A stretch of 64,000 bases of DNA from Bin55 sp965205965 (GCA_965205965.1 CBDBHT010000008.1:248001-312000); one strand, 5' to 3'. Shown: positions 18,341 to 28,400, numbered from the stretch's first letter. The notes: generated by a model not told the origin, from the sequence alone. Numbers and translations: made by a program.

Positions 18341-19583
18341 CTAGTAGTTTAACTGGTTTTAATTTTCGGGTATAGATGCTTCAGTTTGGTGCGCGCGTCG
18401 TCGACGCTGAGCTGCCAGTCGACCCCGGTCTGTTCGCGATTGCGCTCCTCGACCCAGGCCGCCGTTTCCGACGTGACCAAAGCCCTGCTCTCGACCCGGC
18501 GATCCAAGCACTGGCGGTGCAACGCACTGAACTCCAGTTCCGCAACGTTCAGCCAGCTCCCGTGTTTCGGCGTGTGCACCCAGTGGATGCGGTCGTTCAA
18601 CCAACTGGCTTCGGCCGCCGGGAACGCGGCGTAGAACGAGTCACCGCTGTGGGTGTTCAAGTTGTCGCACACCAGCGTGATGGTTTCCGCATCCCGGTAA
18701 CGCAGCAGATTCGCAAGTGCGCGCACTTGCTTCGCCCAATCCAACGTCGTGCGCCGTTTGGTGACAGCCACTGTCCGCCAGCCGGACAGCGGCTCGCCGA
18801 ACATCCACACCGTGCATTCTCCCCGGCGGAGGTAGTGGGCGTCGTACTTCTCCGGCGACCCGGGGCGTACTGGCAACTCCTCGCGGACTTCCGCCACGAG
18901 CTGCTTGCTCATCTCGTCCATGCACACCACCGGATGCCGCGGGTCGTACGGCCGCCGGTATACCTTGAGCACCCGCTCCATGCCGGCCACGAAATGATGG
19001 CTTTGCTTCTTCGGAATGCACCACATTTCCCGCCGCCATGGTTTCAATTCGTTTTTTTTAACGCCTGCCGCACGGTCTCCCCGCAAATCGTTTCGACCAC
19101 TTCAAGTCGCACCAGCTCTTCTGCCAGCATCTTTCACGGTCCACCGAACGCGGGGCCCTTCCAGTGGAACCGAACAGGCCACCTGAACCAGACGCGCTTC
19201 CTTCTCCCCGTCCAACTTCTTCGGCACCGGAGGCAACGGCCGAGGCCTGCGCTCCAGATCCTTCATCGGACCCTGCTCCGCCGACGCACGTGCTGGCAGG
19301 TCCGCTCCGTCACCCCCACAAAGCGCATCCACCACCTGCATGTCCGTCAGTGCCGGGCCAGCACCCCCCTCCCCTGATCCACGGCCAGCAGAATCCGTGC
19401 ACGCTGCAGCTTCGTCGCCAACACCGCACGACGTGTGCTCGACTTCAGCACCGCTTCCAACTCATCCCCCTCATCCTGAGCTAACTCCACCATGCATTGC
19501 TTCGGAATCGAATCCTCCTGATCCCAGAACCCCTTCCAGTCCACCATTATAAACACGTATTATTAGAATTTGTAGCCTACTAG
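18341..19583 (-). mobile_element. IS630-family element, copy 1 (decayed)
   Basis: The ends are ctagtag on the left and cctactag on the right, extended by related bases, and both end at TA as expected for IS630. A second copy of the same type occupies 51564-52809. The transposase inside is frameshifted. Confidence 0.8.
18349..19556 (-). pseudogene. IS630-family transposase, frameshifted
   Basis: The N-terminal part starts near 19556 (KGFWDQEDSIPKQCMVELAQ), changes frame near 19345 (RRPRPLPPVPKKLDGEKEAR), and changes again near 19080 into a long clean C-terminal frame. That frame has the DDE core: VVCMDEMSKQLV (Asp), LVCDNLNTHSGDSF (Asp) and HTPKHGSWLNVAELEFSAL (Glu). The catalytic half is intact but separated from the helix-turn-helix half, so no full protein results unless frameshifting occurs. 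Confidence 0.85.
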
Positions 19584-19933
19584 CCCGGATATTGCATGAG
19601 CAGTGCGAGATGGGCCCGTTTTTTGGTTTGGAGCGGTAGCCGGGGTTCCAACATCCGCATTTCGCCCATAATCCGTGGTTCAGGCACGGTTTTGTGGATT
19701 TTGGACGCACCTCCCCCTTATCCAGCAATTCCCCGTATAGTTTCATTTTGGTCTTGACGTCTGTCTTTTCACGTTTCGGTACGGGAAACCAACGTTTTCA
19801 GCTGGTTTGCACGGCATGTCGTCGTGCGTTGGGACGGGTTCTGGGCACCGATATGCGGGTCTCTTGACCGTCAGGGCGGCCTGGGGCCTCGGGACGTCCC
19901 GGATATATCCTTCATCGAGCGGGGGAGGCCGGT

Positions 19934-20282
19934 CGGGCGTCAGGACGTATCGTAGGCGAGGTACCGCGGTGTAGATCCCGAGGGCGTGGCCGTACAGTTC
20001 CTGCCAGTTGGCGAAAGGCTACCGCACAGAAACTGCTGCGCAGACATTCCCACGTCGCGGTTCGAGTATAGCACTTGGCGAAGATCTGCTGCATGACGAG
20101 GCAGGCCATTTTCAGCACCTGGTCGATCAGGAACGCCAGCAGCATCAGTGCCGCGAAAGTATCCGACAGGGTGCTGGGTGCCGTGTCCGAAGTTGTGCTC
20201 CAGGGTACTGGACGTTCTTCAGCGTGTTGAATGTCTCGTTCTCGATCTTCCAACGACTGCGAGCCGCGCGGGCCAGCTCCCT
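19934..20282 (-). pseudogene. IS4 transposase, C-terminal part (copy B)
   Basis: Fragments such as LSDTFAALMLLAFLIDQVLK, then KMACLVMQQIFAKCYTRTAT, match the end of the intact transposase at 490-1806. Single-base changes break the frame. The N-terminal part lies at 24830-25812. Confidence 0.8.
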
Positions 20283-20380
20283 GGCGTGGTCGCAATGGCA
20301 TTCGTTTAGTGAATTTTGCCATTCGGTTAAGGATTCGGTCTTGGGCCTTGGTTATCCGCTGATTTTTTATTCCGTTAGCG

Positions 20381-20423
20381 AGTTGCCGGTGCCGGTGCTC
20401 CCCTGCTTCGCTGCCACTTTCCG
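20381..20423. repeat. ~41-bp dispersed repeat, copy 1
   Basis: The text begins agttgccggtgccggtgctc and ends cactttccg. It matches 20748-20788 except for two extra bases. It sits near the 3' end of the DUF4338-IS4 transposase gene and encodes SEAGEHRHRQL on the minus strand. Confidence 0.8.
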
Positions 20424-20747
20424 ACCGGTTTTCGGGATCGCCGTCCATAGGACCTACCCGGACGGAGCCGGTGCCGACACCGGACGATCTCGCCGACAAT
20501 ACGAGCCACGGTTTCCCGGAGGGCGGATGCCTGCTGAAGTAGCAGGCTCTCGATGTTGGCCGCCACCGCCGCAAGTCCGTGCTTGAAATTCGTCTGCATC
20601 AGCGGCTTCCCGTCGTTCGGCAGCCCCCCGTTCAAAGGATCCTCGCCGTGGTTGGCGAACAGCCGGGTCATGGCAATCAGGGTGAAGCATGCATACAGTT
20701 CCTGTTTCACTCCGCGCTCGCTTTGCCCATGAAAGTCCTCGACCTCC

Positions 20748-20788
20748 AGTTGCCGGTGCCGGTGCTCCCCTGCTTCGCTCACTTTCCG
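20748..20788. repeat. ~41-bp dispersed repeat, copy 2
   Basis: Second copy of the repeat at 20381. It lies directly after the catalytic Glu motif (WVIEERYKVSKR) and adds about 13 residues including SEAGEHRHRQ, which the family does not normally have here. The next family residues (EVEDFHGQSE) follow in frame. Confidence 0.75.
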
Positions 20789-22592
20789 CCGTTTGGATAC
20801 CTTGTACCGTTCCTCGATTACCCATCTCGCGTGATACAGATCCGACAGTTGGTCGATGGAATACGGGTCCCGGTCCAGCAGGGTCGTTCCCAGAATGAAG
20901 ACGGTATCGCCCACGGCATATTTCACCAGCCGCAAGCGGTGTGGGCCGAATGCGGCTCCGGGGTTCCTTCGGCGTAGTCTGGTCAGCGTGCGTTGGCGGG
21001 GAACGACCTCGATGACCGTATCCCGGCGGCCGCCGTGGATGAAGCGGTCGACATCGATACCGGTTTTCCGTTTCATCCGGAACACCACGTGCAGTCCCCG
21101 GATCGCATGCGCGTGCAGCATCTCATAGGAATAGTAGCCCCCCGGTCATAGACCACCACATCGTTCGCCGAGAGCACGTTCAGGTGGGCCAGTGCCGTCG
21201 CTCGCTCGTTTCCATGCGCATGCAGGTCGAAGTCGACCGGTAGTCGGGCCTGCAGCCGATACAGGCAACTCACTAGACCCTGCGGATAATGGGCACCGTC
21301 TACCGGCGTCCGCCAGCCTTCATGCACCAGTCCGCGCGGCAGGTTCAGGGAGCTTCCATCAGACCGCAAACACCCGATGCCCATGCCACCGCCGATCCGT
21401 GTCGGGCCGGACTTTCCGTGCGTGCCGGGGTCGTGCCTCGGCGTCGAAGACCACCTTGAGGATTTCCTGGTGCAAGGTCTTGAACAGTTGCTCGTCCAGC
21501 CTGGCCCGGGCACTGCAGATGGAGGACGGCGACACCGGAGCCGGCTGTGGCAGTTCGATCCCCATCGTCCGGCACTGCCCCCACAGTTCGGCCAGCGTGG
21601 TCGCATATCCTGGACGCCCCTCCGAGAACACCAGCCGGAAAACGAACAGCACGACCACCAGCGTGTTCAGCACGCGCCGTCGTCGCTGCCAGAGCCAGTC
21701 GTGCCGGTTGGCGACACCCACGAGCGTCTCGACGATGCCGCTCCAGAGCCGGACAAACGCATCCTCCGGGGCCAAGACCGCCACCGGCGGCCTGCGGGAA
21801 CGGCGTCCGGATCGACGGGAGCCGGTCAGCAGCACCTGCTTCCAGTCTTTCATTAGCGGATACAGGTAAACGTCCTTCGAAGTCCTGCCCGCCTCCGATG
21901 CACTCGCCTTGCGTCCCTTCGTCCGGCCAATGCACTGCCAGTTGGCGGCACGGTAGCAGGTCCCCCGGTACTTCGCCGGATCCACAAAGGTCTCCACCAG
22001 TACCGGCTCCAGGCCGTGCCGCTCCTTCCAGTCCCCGGGCAGCGAGGCCGAACCGCCATCGACAGGGCCTTCGAGGCCAGATACGGAACCCGAACCCAAG
22101 GGAAGATCAGGAACCGGGAGTTGTTCACCACCCCTTCAGACGCTTCGCCCGATCCCGATCCCGCCAGCCAATCCAGGCGTCACGACAGGGAAGCCGGGTC
22201 GTGCCCGCCTCAAACAGCAGACAGCCCAGCTTGCGACCCCGACGATCCCGCAGCCAGTAGCGCAGGAAACAGCCGAACGGATGCCGGTAACCCAGCTCAT
22301 GATTCTGGTCCATCCGTTCCTTCCATTCCTCAACGGCCTCCCCCTCCGCCACAATCTCCAGTTCCAGTGGCATCAGCTCCTGCAACCCGCACTCTATGGC
22401 GGAACCCGGATCCGAGCGGCTCGTATGCCGCGGTCTCCGGGTTGTGTATAAATTTATCTGCAAAAACGAAAAACGAGCTGTGCCAACGACAGACGGATGG
22501 TTAGAATCTGATGTTTCATCGGGAATGTGGAGATGCCGGTGGACGCGGAACCGCGTCCAGGCGCGAATCATTCATGACACAATTTATCGGCT

Positions 22593-22945
22593 GACTGATG
22601 CAGCGTCAGCCGATCTCGCAAACACGCTTCGAATACCGACCACTTCGACTTGTGCCTCAAGCCAGCAAGATGGGTCCCAGTCAGCGCGTGAAAGGTGCGT
22701 CCGCACGATGCCGAACGGCAACGAAATCGACACAAGCCTGCCGACTTCCCGTGACGCACCGCCCCTGAGGAACCGCAATGCATACATACTCGCAATCGGT
22801 CCAACTCCGCTTCCCGTTGACGAACGGGTTCAGGCAGTTCGTCGCACCCGACCGATGTCTGGACCCCGTGCATCAGCCTCTGCTTCTGCACTGGGGTCAG
22901 CCTGGGAATCTGGTCTAGCATCTCCTTGAATTTGCGGGGACCCAT
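22593..22945 (-). pseudogene. IS1595-family transposase, N-terminal fragment
   Basis: From ATG 22945 (MGPRKFKEMLDQIPRLTPVQ) the frame encodes a zinc ribbon, CMHCGSSGAVRHGKSAGLCR, then CRSASCGRTFHALTGTHLAG. This is the typical start of IS1595 transposases. It ends after RDRLTLHQSA, where it meets IS256 left-end DNA, so the catalytic domain is missing. The upstream DNA (to ~23025, aagactacataagagcc) may be its terminal repeat. Confidence 0.75.
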
Positions 22946-23173
22946 TGGTTTTCCTCAACCTATTGAACCAGCGCATATTATAGCTGCTTGTTAGTCATTC
23001 TCAACATAAGACTACATAAGAGCCTAAATTTATCTGCAAAAACGAAAAACGAGCTGTAACGACAGACGGATGGTTGAATCTGATGTTTCATCGGGAATGT
23101 GGAGATGCCTGGACGCGGAACCGCGTCCAGGCGCGAATCATTCATGACACAATTTATCGAAAAGGAGCAAAAA

Positions 23174-24268
23174 ATGATTCGGGAAGATTATACGCACAAT
23201 GACACGAAGAAGTCGGCATGTCATCATCTGGCGGACGATGAGGACTTTGTGAGGCGGCTGGTGCAAGAGACGCTTCTGGGAGCGGGCAAGAGCGAGCGGA
23301 CGAAGATGGACCGTTCTGGATACTACCGGCGCGATCTGACGATGAAGGTGGGCGAGATCGAGCTGAGGGTTCCGCAGGAACGCAGCGGCCAGTTCAGCAC
23401 GCGGGTGTTCGAGCGCTATCAGCGTTCGGAGAAGGCACTGGTGGCCGTGCTGTCGGAGATGTATGTGCAGGGGGTCTCGACGCGTCGCTGAAGGCGTTTG
23501 CGGAACGTCGGCTGGAGGAGGCGTATCCGTATGTGCTGCTGGATGCCCGGTATGAGAAGGTGAGAGAGGAGGGCTCGGTGCGTTCCCGGGCGGTGCAGAT
23601 TGCCCTCGGGATTGACGGCGAGGGTCGGCGTCAGGGTGCTGGCGGCGGAGGTGGCGAACCGGGAAAGCGAGGTGTCGTGGACGGAATTCCTCTCGCATCT
23701 GAAGGAACGTGGCCTGCGGGGAGTCGAGTATGTGGTCTCGGACAGTCATGAGGGATTAAAGCATGCGATCTCGAAAGTGCTGCCGACCGCGCTGTGGCAA
23801 CGGTGCTGCGTCCATTTTCTGCGCAATGCCAGGAACAAGCTGTCCCGGAGTGCTGATCCCGCGTGTCTGGAGGGTTTGAAAGGGTTGTGGGGCTGTGAGC
23901 ATGTCGGGGAGGCTCGTGAGGCACTGGGTGCCTGGGTAGCCCGTTGGGGCGATGAGAAAGGGTTTGGCAGGCTAGTGGAATGGGTCGAGGATCATGTCGA
24001 GGAGACGCTGACGGTGTATCGGCTGCCCAGGGAACATCGCCTGCGGATGAAGTCCACGAACATGCTGGAGCGGTACAACGAGGAGCTCCGCCGGCGAACG
24101 CGTGTCGTCAGGATCTTTCCGAACGCGGAGTCCTGTCTGCCTCTGATCTTGGCACTTGCGGCGGAGACCCATGAGCGGTGGCTGACGGGGCAGCGTTATC
24201 TATATGACCGGATCGGCGTGGTTCGCGCACCCGAACCGGAATCCGAGACATGGCAGGAGGCGGCATGA
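23174..24268 (+). pseudogene. IS256-family transposase, internal deletion
   Basis: The gene starts MIREDYTHNDTKKSACHHLA at 23174 after an aaaaggagc ribosome site, and runs to VLSEMYVQGVSTRR and a stop at 23491. Family members continue with about 30 residues that are missing here. The rest follows with frame changes: RLEEAYPYVLLDARYEKV, then VEYVVSDSHEGLKHAIS, RCCVHFLRNARNKL and STNMLERYNEELRRRTRVVR. The mutator-type DDE residues are present but on separate frames, so it is inactive. Confidence 0.85.
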
Positions 24269-24290
24269 AACACCCGAAAATTTCGCGCCG

Positions 24291-24324
24291 AGCGGAGACC
24301 CGCCCATATGGGCGGGTCTCCGCT
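24291..24324. terminator. 34-bp perfect palindrome at the IS256 3' end
   Basis: The arms agcggagacccgcccat and atgggcgggtctccgct are exact inverses with no spacer. It lies 22 bp after the transposase stop, within the IS256 element. It could end transcription of the transposase or block read-in, but it lacks a clear T run. Confidence 0.65.
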
Positions 24325-24359
24325 CCCACTGGAAATTGCAGAAAATTATTGACACAACT

Positions 24360-24652
24360 GGTCTCCTCCGACCCCCGGTTCCCGTTCTCGATCCCGGCCG
24401 CTTCGCCGGCAGCGACACGATGCCGCAGGACTCCAGCTGCTCCAGCATCCGCAGACAGGACCCCAGTCGGTCTCGATCCCGACCCTTCGGTGTGAACCAG
24501 CCCAGATGACTGCACAGGGCGGCAGCCAGCTCATGGCGGCTCAGTGCCGGAAACATTTTCACCGTCTTCTGAATGTCCGCAATCTGACGGCGGGTCAGCC
24601 GCGTGCCACAAAAGGTGGTCGACTTCAGGTTCTCGATTCGGGAATCCATCAC
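24360..24652 (-). pseudogene. DUF4338-IS4 transposase, N-terminal part
   Basis: From ATG 24652 the frame reads TTFCGTRLTRRQIADIQKTV, LSRHELAAALCSHLGWFTPK, then LRMLEQLESCGIVSLPAKR. This is the standard lead of DUF4338 proteins. It stops at the IS256 insertion (24359); the rest of the gene is at 20375-22431. Confidence 0.8.
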
Positions 24653-24829
24653 GTTTGCACCAGAGATAATCTAACGTAAGCGTAGATTGCCATAACCCAT
24701 GCTGAAACGTAAGTGTTTTTTGAAGAACCCCAAAAGAACCGAATACGTTTCCGTATATCAATCGGTTACACGACATCCTCAAAGACCAGGATCCCTTTCC
24801 GCTAATCCGAATGCCATTGGGCGTGGTCG

Positions 24830-25812
24830 GAGCGGACCGGCAGATCCGTGACCCAAGTGAACTCCCGCCGCGCATCCTCGCCGGAACCCCGCCGTTCCGA
24901 ACTCTGCAGCACCTGGACCTTCAGATCGGGGTTCGCAGCATTCAGTTCCACCTCCGGCACCACCCGCAGCCGGCGGTCCCGCTCCTGACCCTCGGACGAG
25001 GGATCCGCAAATCAGGGCGCATCCAAACGATCCATCTGAGCTTGCAGATGCGGATGGTCGCCCCGCGCGCGAGCCGCCAGCAGAAAGCGCAGTCCGTGCT
25101 CCTGAAGCAGCCGGATCTTGGTCCCCTGCGAGAACAGCCCATCGGCGATCACGATCCGTTTCATGCGTCGATAGAGCGAAGCCAGAACCGGAACCAGCCG
25201 GGTCCAGGCGCACCGTTCACAGTCGTTCTTGGTCGAGCCATCCCCGTTGTTGCGAACCGCCTCCACCGCCATCGGCAGCACCTGCCGCTGATCCGGATGC
25301 ACCAGCACCGCACACAACTGCTGATGGGAGTACGTGGTCTGAGCTGTTGTGATGCCGGACCCGCAGACAGCACGGACCGTGGACCCGCTGGGAGGAAAAG
25401 GTACCGGTGCCGTCCACGGCTACCAGATAATGGCCGCGCCACGCCGACATCCGACGCAGAACCTTGCCGCGCTGGGCGCGTTGCAGTACCTGCTGAAACG
25501 CCCGCCGATACTGCACCGGCGAGATCGGATCCAGACGGACGGCGCGCAAGGTCGTGTCGCAGGGAACCCGCGCAAGACGACCCGACCGTACAGACGTCGC
25601 TACCTCCACCGTATCCCCGCGCCATCGATAGATGATCAAACTGCAACAAGCGAGCCGTGCTTCTCCAAAAACATCGCCAGACCCGACATCAGACACGCTC
25701 CGATGGAAAACTGTCGACCGGAAACCGGATCGACCACCGGATCGAAAACCTTCCGAACCACCCGAAGCAGTCCGGGCTTGCTCATGTCCTTGCGCAACTT
25801 CAACGTATCCAT
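24830..25812 (-). pseudogene. IS4 transposase, N-terminal part (copy B)
   Basis: From ATG 25812 the frame resembles the intact copy A (CLMSGLAMFLEKHGS, YRRAFQQVLQRAQRGKVLRR, YLVAVDGTGTFSSQRVHGPC) but changes frame at least twice (near 25560-25600 and 25330). It ends at the 10-bp duplication at 24829. The C-terminal part is at 19934-20282. Confidence 0.8.
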
Positions 25813-25969
25813 CCTTAGATACCTCGCTTGTCCGGTAAACCCTATACTAACCTATCATCCATCCTCAAATGACAAGCCTACACTCTTATTATCGCGAAAG
25901 CCAATCCACAAAGTCCACATTATCATAGCAGAGTTTAGGTTATACGGGAAATTGCTGGCGATTACCCTA

Positions 25970-26572
25970 TTACCCCGTGGACCTGCGTCGTAATGAGCGT
26001 CTGTGATGGAAGCCTTCCATCAGGGAAGACCAAGCCACTTGTAGGTACATAAACATTGACCAGAGTGTCATACCAGTAGCAATATACATCACGATCAGGC
26101 CAGCGAAAACTATTGGTCGCCCCAATTCCGGAGGATTCGAAAGCAAGATGTAAATGGCAACCATCTGTGCTACAGTTTTAATCTTTGTGAGTGCTATCGT
26201 AGCAACAACTCTTCGTCGGTTCATTTCTGCCATCCACTCTCTTAACGCTGAAATGATCAATTCTCGACCAATAATGACCAGCCCCGGTAAAGTGATCCAA
26301 AGGCTTGAATGCGCACCAATTAATACAACCAATGCTGATACAACGATTAATTTATCCGCGACGGGATCTAAAAAAGCACCAAATTTTGTATCTACGCTTA
26401 ATCGGCGTGCAAGATAACCGTCTAGCCAATCTGTTATAGCAGCAGCAGAAAAAAGTACACCAGCGAGCCAATGCATTTCATCGGAGATGATGTAGGTGAA
26501 TACAAAAATTGGAATCAACACGATCCGGCTGATCGTGAGCACATTTGGTAGGTAACGTTCGAATTGACTAGC
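25970..26572 (-). CDS. pgsA: CDP-diacylglycerol-glycerol-3-phosphate 3-phosphatidyltransferase
   Basis: This inner-membrane enzyme makes phosphatidylglycerol phosphate, the first step to phosphatidylglycerol and cardiolipin. The CDP-alcohol phosphotransferase motif is complete: DWLDGYLARRLSVDTKFGAF then LDPVAD (DGxxAR...GxxxDxxxD). From ATG 26572 (MLASQFERYLPNVLTISRIV) it has 200 residues with several membrane helices. The start overlaps the uvrC stop, so the two are co-transcribed. The C-terminus is rich in Arg and His. An IS4 right end lies 12 bp past the stop. Confidence 0.93.
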   Translation of the reverse strand, partial: ASQFERYLPNVLTISRIVLIPIFVFTYIISDEMHWLAGVLFSAAAITDWLDGYLARRLSVDTKFGAFLDPVADKLIVVSALVVLIGAHSSLWITLPGLVIIGRELIISALREWMAEMNRRRVVATIALTKIKTVAQMVAIYILLSNPPELGRPIVFAGLIVMYIATGMTLWSMFMYLQVAWSSLMEGFHHRRSLRRRSTG

Positions 26573-28400
26573 CAGCATGAAGCACCCCGTATATTTCTGT
26601 AGCAAGTTTTCGATGTATCCGTGGAACCTTTGTTAGCTCTTCAATACTTGCTCCTTTAATTGCATCCAATGAGCCAAAATGCGTAAGTAGCTCACGTTTG
26701 CGCATAGAACCAACTCCTGGAATACTGTCAAGTTCCGACTGTCTTCGTCTCTTCTGACGACGGCTACGATGACCGGCGATGGCAAATCGATGCGCTTCGT
26801 CACGAATATGCTGCAGCAAGTGTATGGCTCCACTATCTTTACCCAAGATAACTTCCTGTCCCCGATGGTTAATAATCGTTTCTAGGCCGGGTTTACGTGT
26901 GAATCCTTTGGCAACGCCCAAGATACAGATGTCGACCAACTCTAGTTCAGCTAGTACTTCAACCGCTTGCCGAACCTGTCCCAGTCCACCGTCAATAACC
27001 AATACATCGGGCAGATTAAATTCACCACCAGCTACGCGGCGATAATGACGAAACAATGCTTGGCGCATTGCTGCGTAATCATCACCGGGTGCAACGCCGT
27101 CGACATTAAATCGTCGGTAATCAGACCGAAGAGGCCCATTTCGATCAAAAACTACGCACGACGCGACCGGTGCCTCTCCACTGGAATGGCTCACGTCAAA
27201 ACATTCCAACCGATCAGGTACTTCCGAAAATCCAAGGCCCTCTTGCAAATCTACCAAACGTGCAAAAATATTTCTTCTTTCACTCATCCGAGTAACAAGC
27301 GATAACTTTGCATTTTCCACAACCAATGCGATCCACCGAGCTCTATGAGTACGTCCGCGCGAGCTTAGTTCGACCTTACGCCCTGCTACCTCTGATAATG
27401 CGGCTCTGAGAATAATCGCGTCATCCACTTCTACAGAAGACAAAATTGTCGCAGGTATCTCACGCTTGATATTTCCAAAGTAATACTGAGAAATAAATTC
27501 CGACATGATCTTGGAAACATCATTTAATAATTCGTTTTTCAAAAACCAATTGCGGTGGCCAAGGATTCTGCCATCGCGGACAAATAGTCCATGAATGCAT
27601 ACATATTGTGAGGCTCGTGCAATGCCAAATACGTCGATATCCCCACTTCCACCATGTACAACATACTGAGACTCCTGTACTTTACGTAAGTGCCCAATAC
27701 GGTCACGGAGTCGTGCTGCTTGTTCAAAGTTTAAAGATTCGGATGCACTATCCATCTGCTTCTTGAGTTCGCTCAGAACATCTTGGCTTTTTCCTTCTAA
27801 AAACAGCACCGCCAGTCGAAGTTCGCTTGCATATTGATCAGAATCGATCAAATTCACACATGGTCCACTGCACCGATGAATTTGATACTGCAAACATGGA
27901 CGGGACCGATTCTTGAAGAAATTGTCTTGACACGCACGGATACGGAATAACTTCTGCAGGATCGCAATGCTATCCCTTACCGCGGCAGTACTTGGAAACG
28001 GGCCAAAATAACGCGATGATGACCGCTTTGCACCCCTGTGCAACCTTAGACTAGGAAATGGATGATCTTCATGCATTTCGATATAAGGATATGACTTATC
28101 ATCTTTCAGTAACACGTTATAGAAAGGGCGTTCCTTTTTGATAAAGCTCTGCTCTAAAAGCAAAGCTTCGGTCTCACTGTTTGTTACGGTTACCTGAAGA
28201 TCATGCGTACGCGCAACGAGGGACATTGTTTTCGTAGTAAGACCCGATGTGCGAAAATAGCTTGTGACCCTAGATTTGAGATCTCGAGCTTTGCCCACGT
28301 ATAAAGTCACCCCCTGATCATCCAACATTCGATAAATGCCAGGTTTTCTTGGCAGAGACTCGATCAATTGTCTGGGATCAAAACTCCTGTGCCGGTCCAT
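26568..28400 (-). CDS. uvrC: UvrABC excinuclease subunit C
   Basis: UvrC makes both cuts around DNA damage in nucleotide excision repair. The 610 residues show the full order: GIY-YIG nuclease (KPGIYRMLDDQGVTLYVGKA, 19-38), a cysteine cluster (CLQYQIHRCSGPCVN), the UVR domain (near residue 205), an RNase H-like nuclease (LECFDVSHSSGEAPVASCVV; LPDVLVIDGGLGQVRQAVEV) and helix-hairpin-helix motifs at the end (IPGVGSMRKRELLTHFGSLD). It overlaps pgsA as in many gammaproteobacteria. Confidence 0.96.
   Translation of the reverse strand: MDRHRSFDPRQLIESLPRKPGIYRMLDDQGVTLYVGKARDLKSRVTSYFRTSGLTTKTMSLVARTHDLQVTVTNSETEALLLEQSFIKKERPFYNVLLKDDKSYPYIEMHEDHPFPSLRLHRGAKRSSSRYFGPFPSTAAVRDSIAILQKLFRIRACQDNFFKNRSRPCLQYQIHRCSGPCVNLIDSDQYASELRLAVLFLEGKSQDVLSELKKQMDSASESLNFEQAARLRDRIGHLRKVQESQYVVHGGSGDIDVFGIARASQYVCIHGLFVRDGRILGHRNWFLKNELLNDVSKIMSEFISQYYFGNIKREIPATILSSVEVDDAIILRAALSEVAGRKVELSSRGRTHRARWIALVVENAKLSLVTRMSERRNIFARLVDLQEGLGFSEVPDRLECFDVSHSSGEAPVASCVVFDRNGPLRSDYRRFNVDGVAPGDDYAAMRQALFRHYRRVAGGEFNLPDVLVIDGGLGQVRQAVEVLAELELVDICILGVAKGFTRKPGLETIINHRGQEVILGKDSGAIHLLQHIRDEAHRFAIAGHRSRRQKRRRQSELDSIPGVGSMRKRELLTHFGSLDAIKGASIEELTKVPRIHRKLATEIYGVLHAG

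Larger units (their letters stand above)
20375..22431 (-). pseudogene. DUF4338-IS4 transposase, main part (frameshifted)
   Basis: Pieces read in order: the DruA-like domain (NNSRFLIFPWVRVPYLASKA, VETFVDPAKYRGTCYRAANW), then VLAPEDAFVRLWSGIVETLV, then the DDE core YPQGLVSCLYRLQARLPVDF and NVLSANDVVVYDRG, then the Glu motif ARWVIEERYKVSKR, and EVEDFHGQSERGVKQELYAC. At least three frame changes separate them. The N-terminal lead lies at 24360-24652, beyond the IS256 insertion. The pattern is a DUF4338 domain fused to an IS4 transposase of a different subtype from the IS50-like one at 3892-6123. Confidence 0.8.
22440..24359 (+). mobile_element. IS256-family element inserted in the DUF4338-IS4 element
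   Basis: The ends ggttgtgt (left) and acacaact (right) are inverted copies. The 8-bp flanks are ggtctccg (22432-22439) and ggtctcct (24360-24367), matching in 7 of 8, and 8 bp is the usual IS256 duplication. The left-end sequence occurs twice (22451 and 23027 onward), separated by an IS1595 fragment. A 20-bp perfect hairpin, tggacgcggaaccgcgtcca, marks each left-end copy (22540-22559 and 23110-23129). Confidence 0.8.
20293..24819 (-). mobile_element. DUF4338-IS4 element inserted in IS4 copy B, itself interrupted
   Basis: The inverted ends are caatggcattcg (20293) and cgaatgccattg (ending 24819), and ggcgtggtcg flanks both. An IS256 element sits inside at 22440-24359. Without it the element is about 2.6 kb with one minus-strand gene for a DUF4338-IS4 transposase, now in several frames. 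Shortened relatives are at 6390-6936 and 8190-8605. Confidence 0.85.
19723..25957 (-). mobile_element. IS4-family element copy B, split by nested insertions
   Basis: The left end cagcaattccccgtatag is at 19723 and the right end at 25957 (tatacgggaaattgctg, slightly diverged). The element is cut at 20292 and resumes at 24820 with a 10-bp duplication ggcgtggtcg on both sides of the insert. Removing the insert restores spacing identical to copy A. The outer flanks (19714-19722 and 25958-25966) do not match, so the original target duplication was lost or rearranged. The right end lies 12 bp beyond the pgsA stop. Confidence 0.85.

Noticed and set aside
22016..22504. Long plus-strand ORF with proline-rich residues in the nest
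   Set aside because: It is the reverse shadow of the DUF4338 domain coding sequence.
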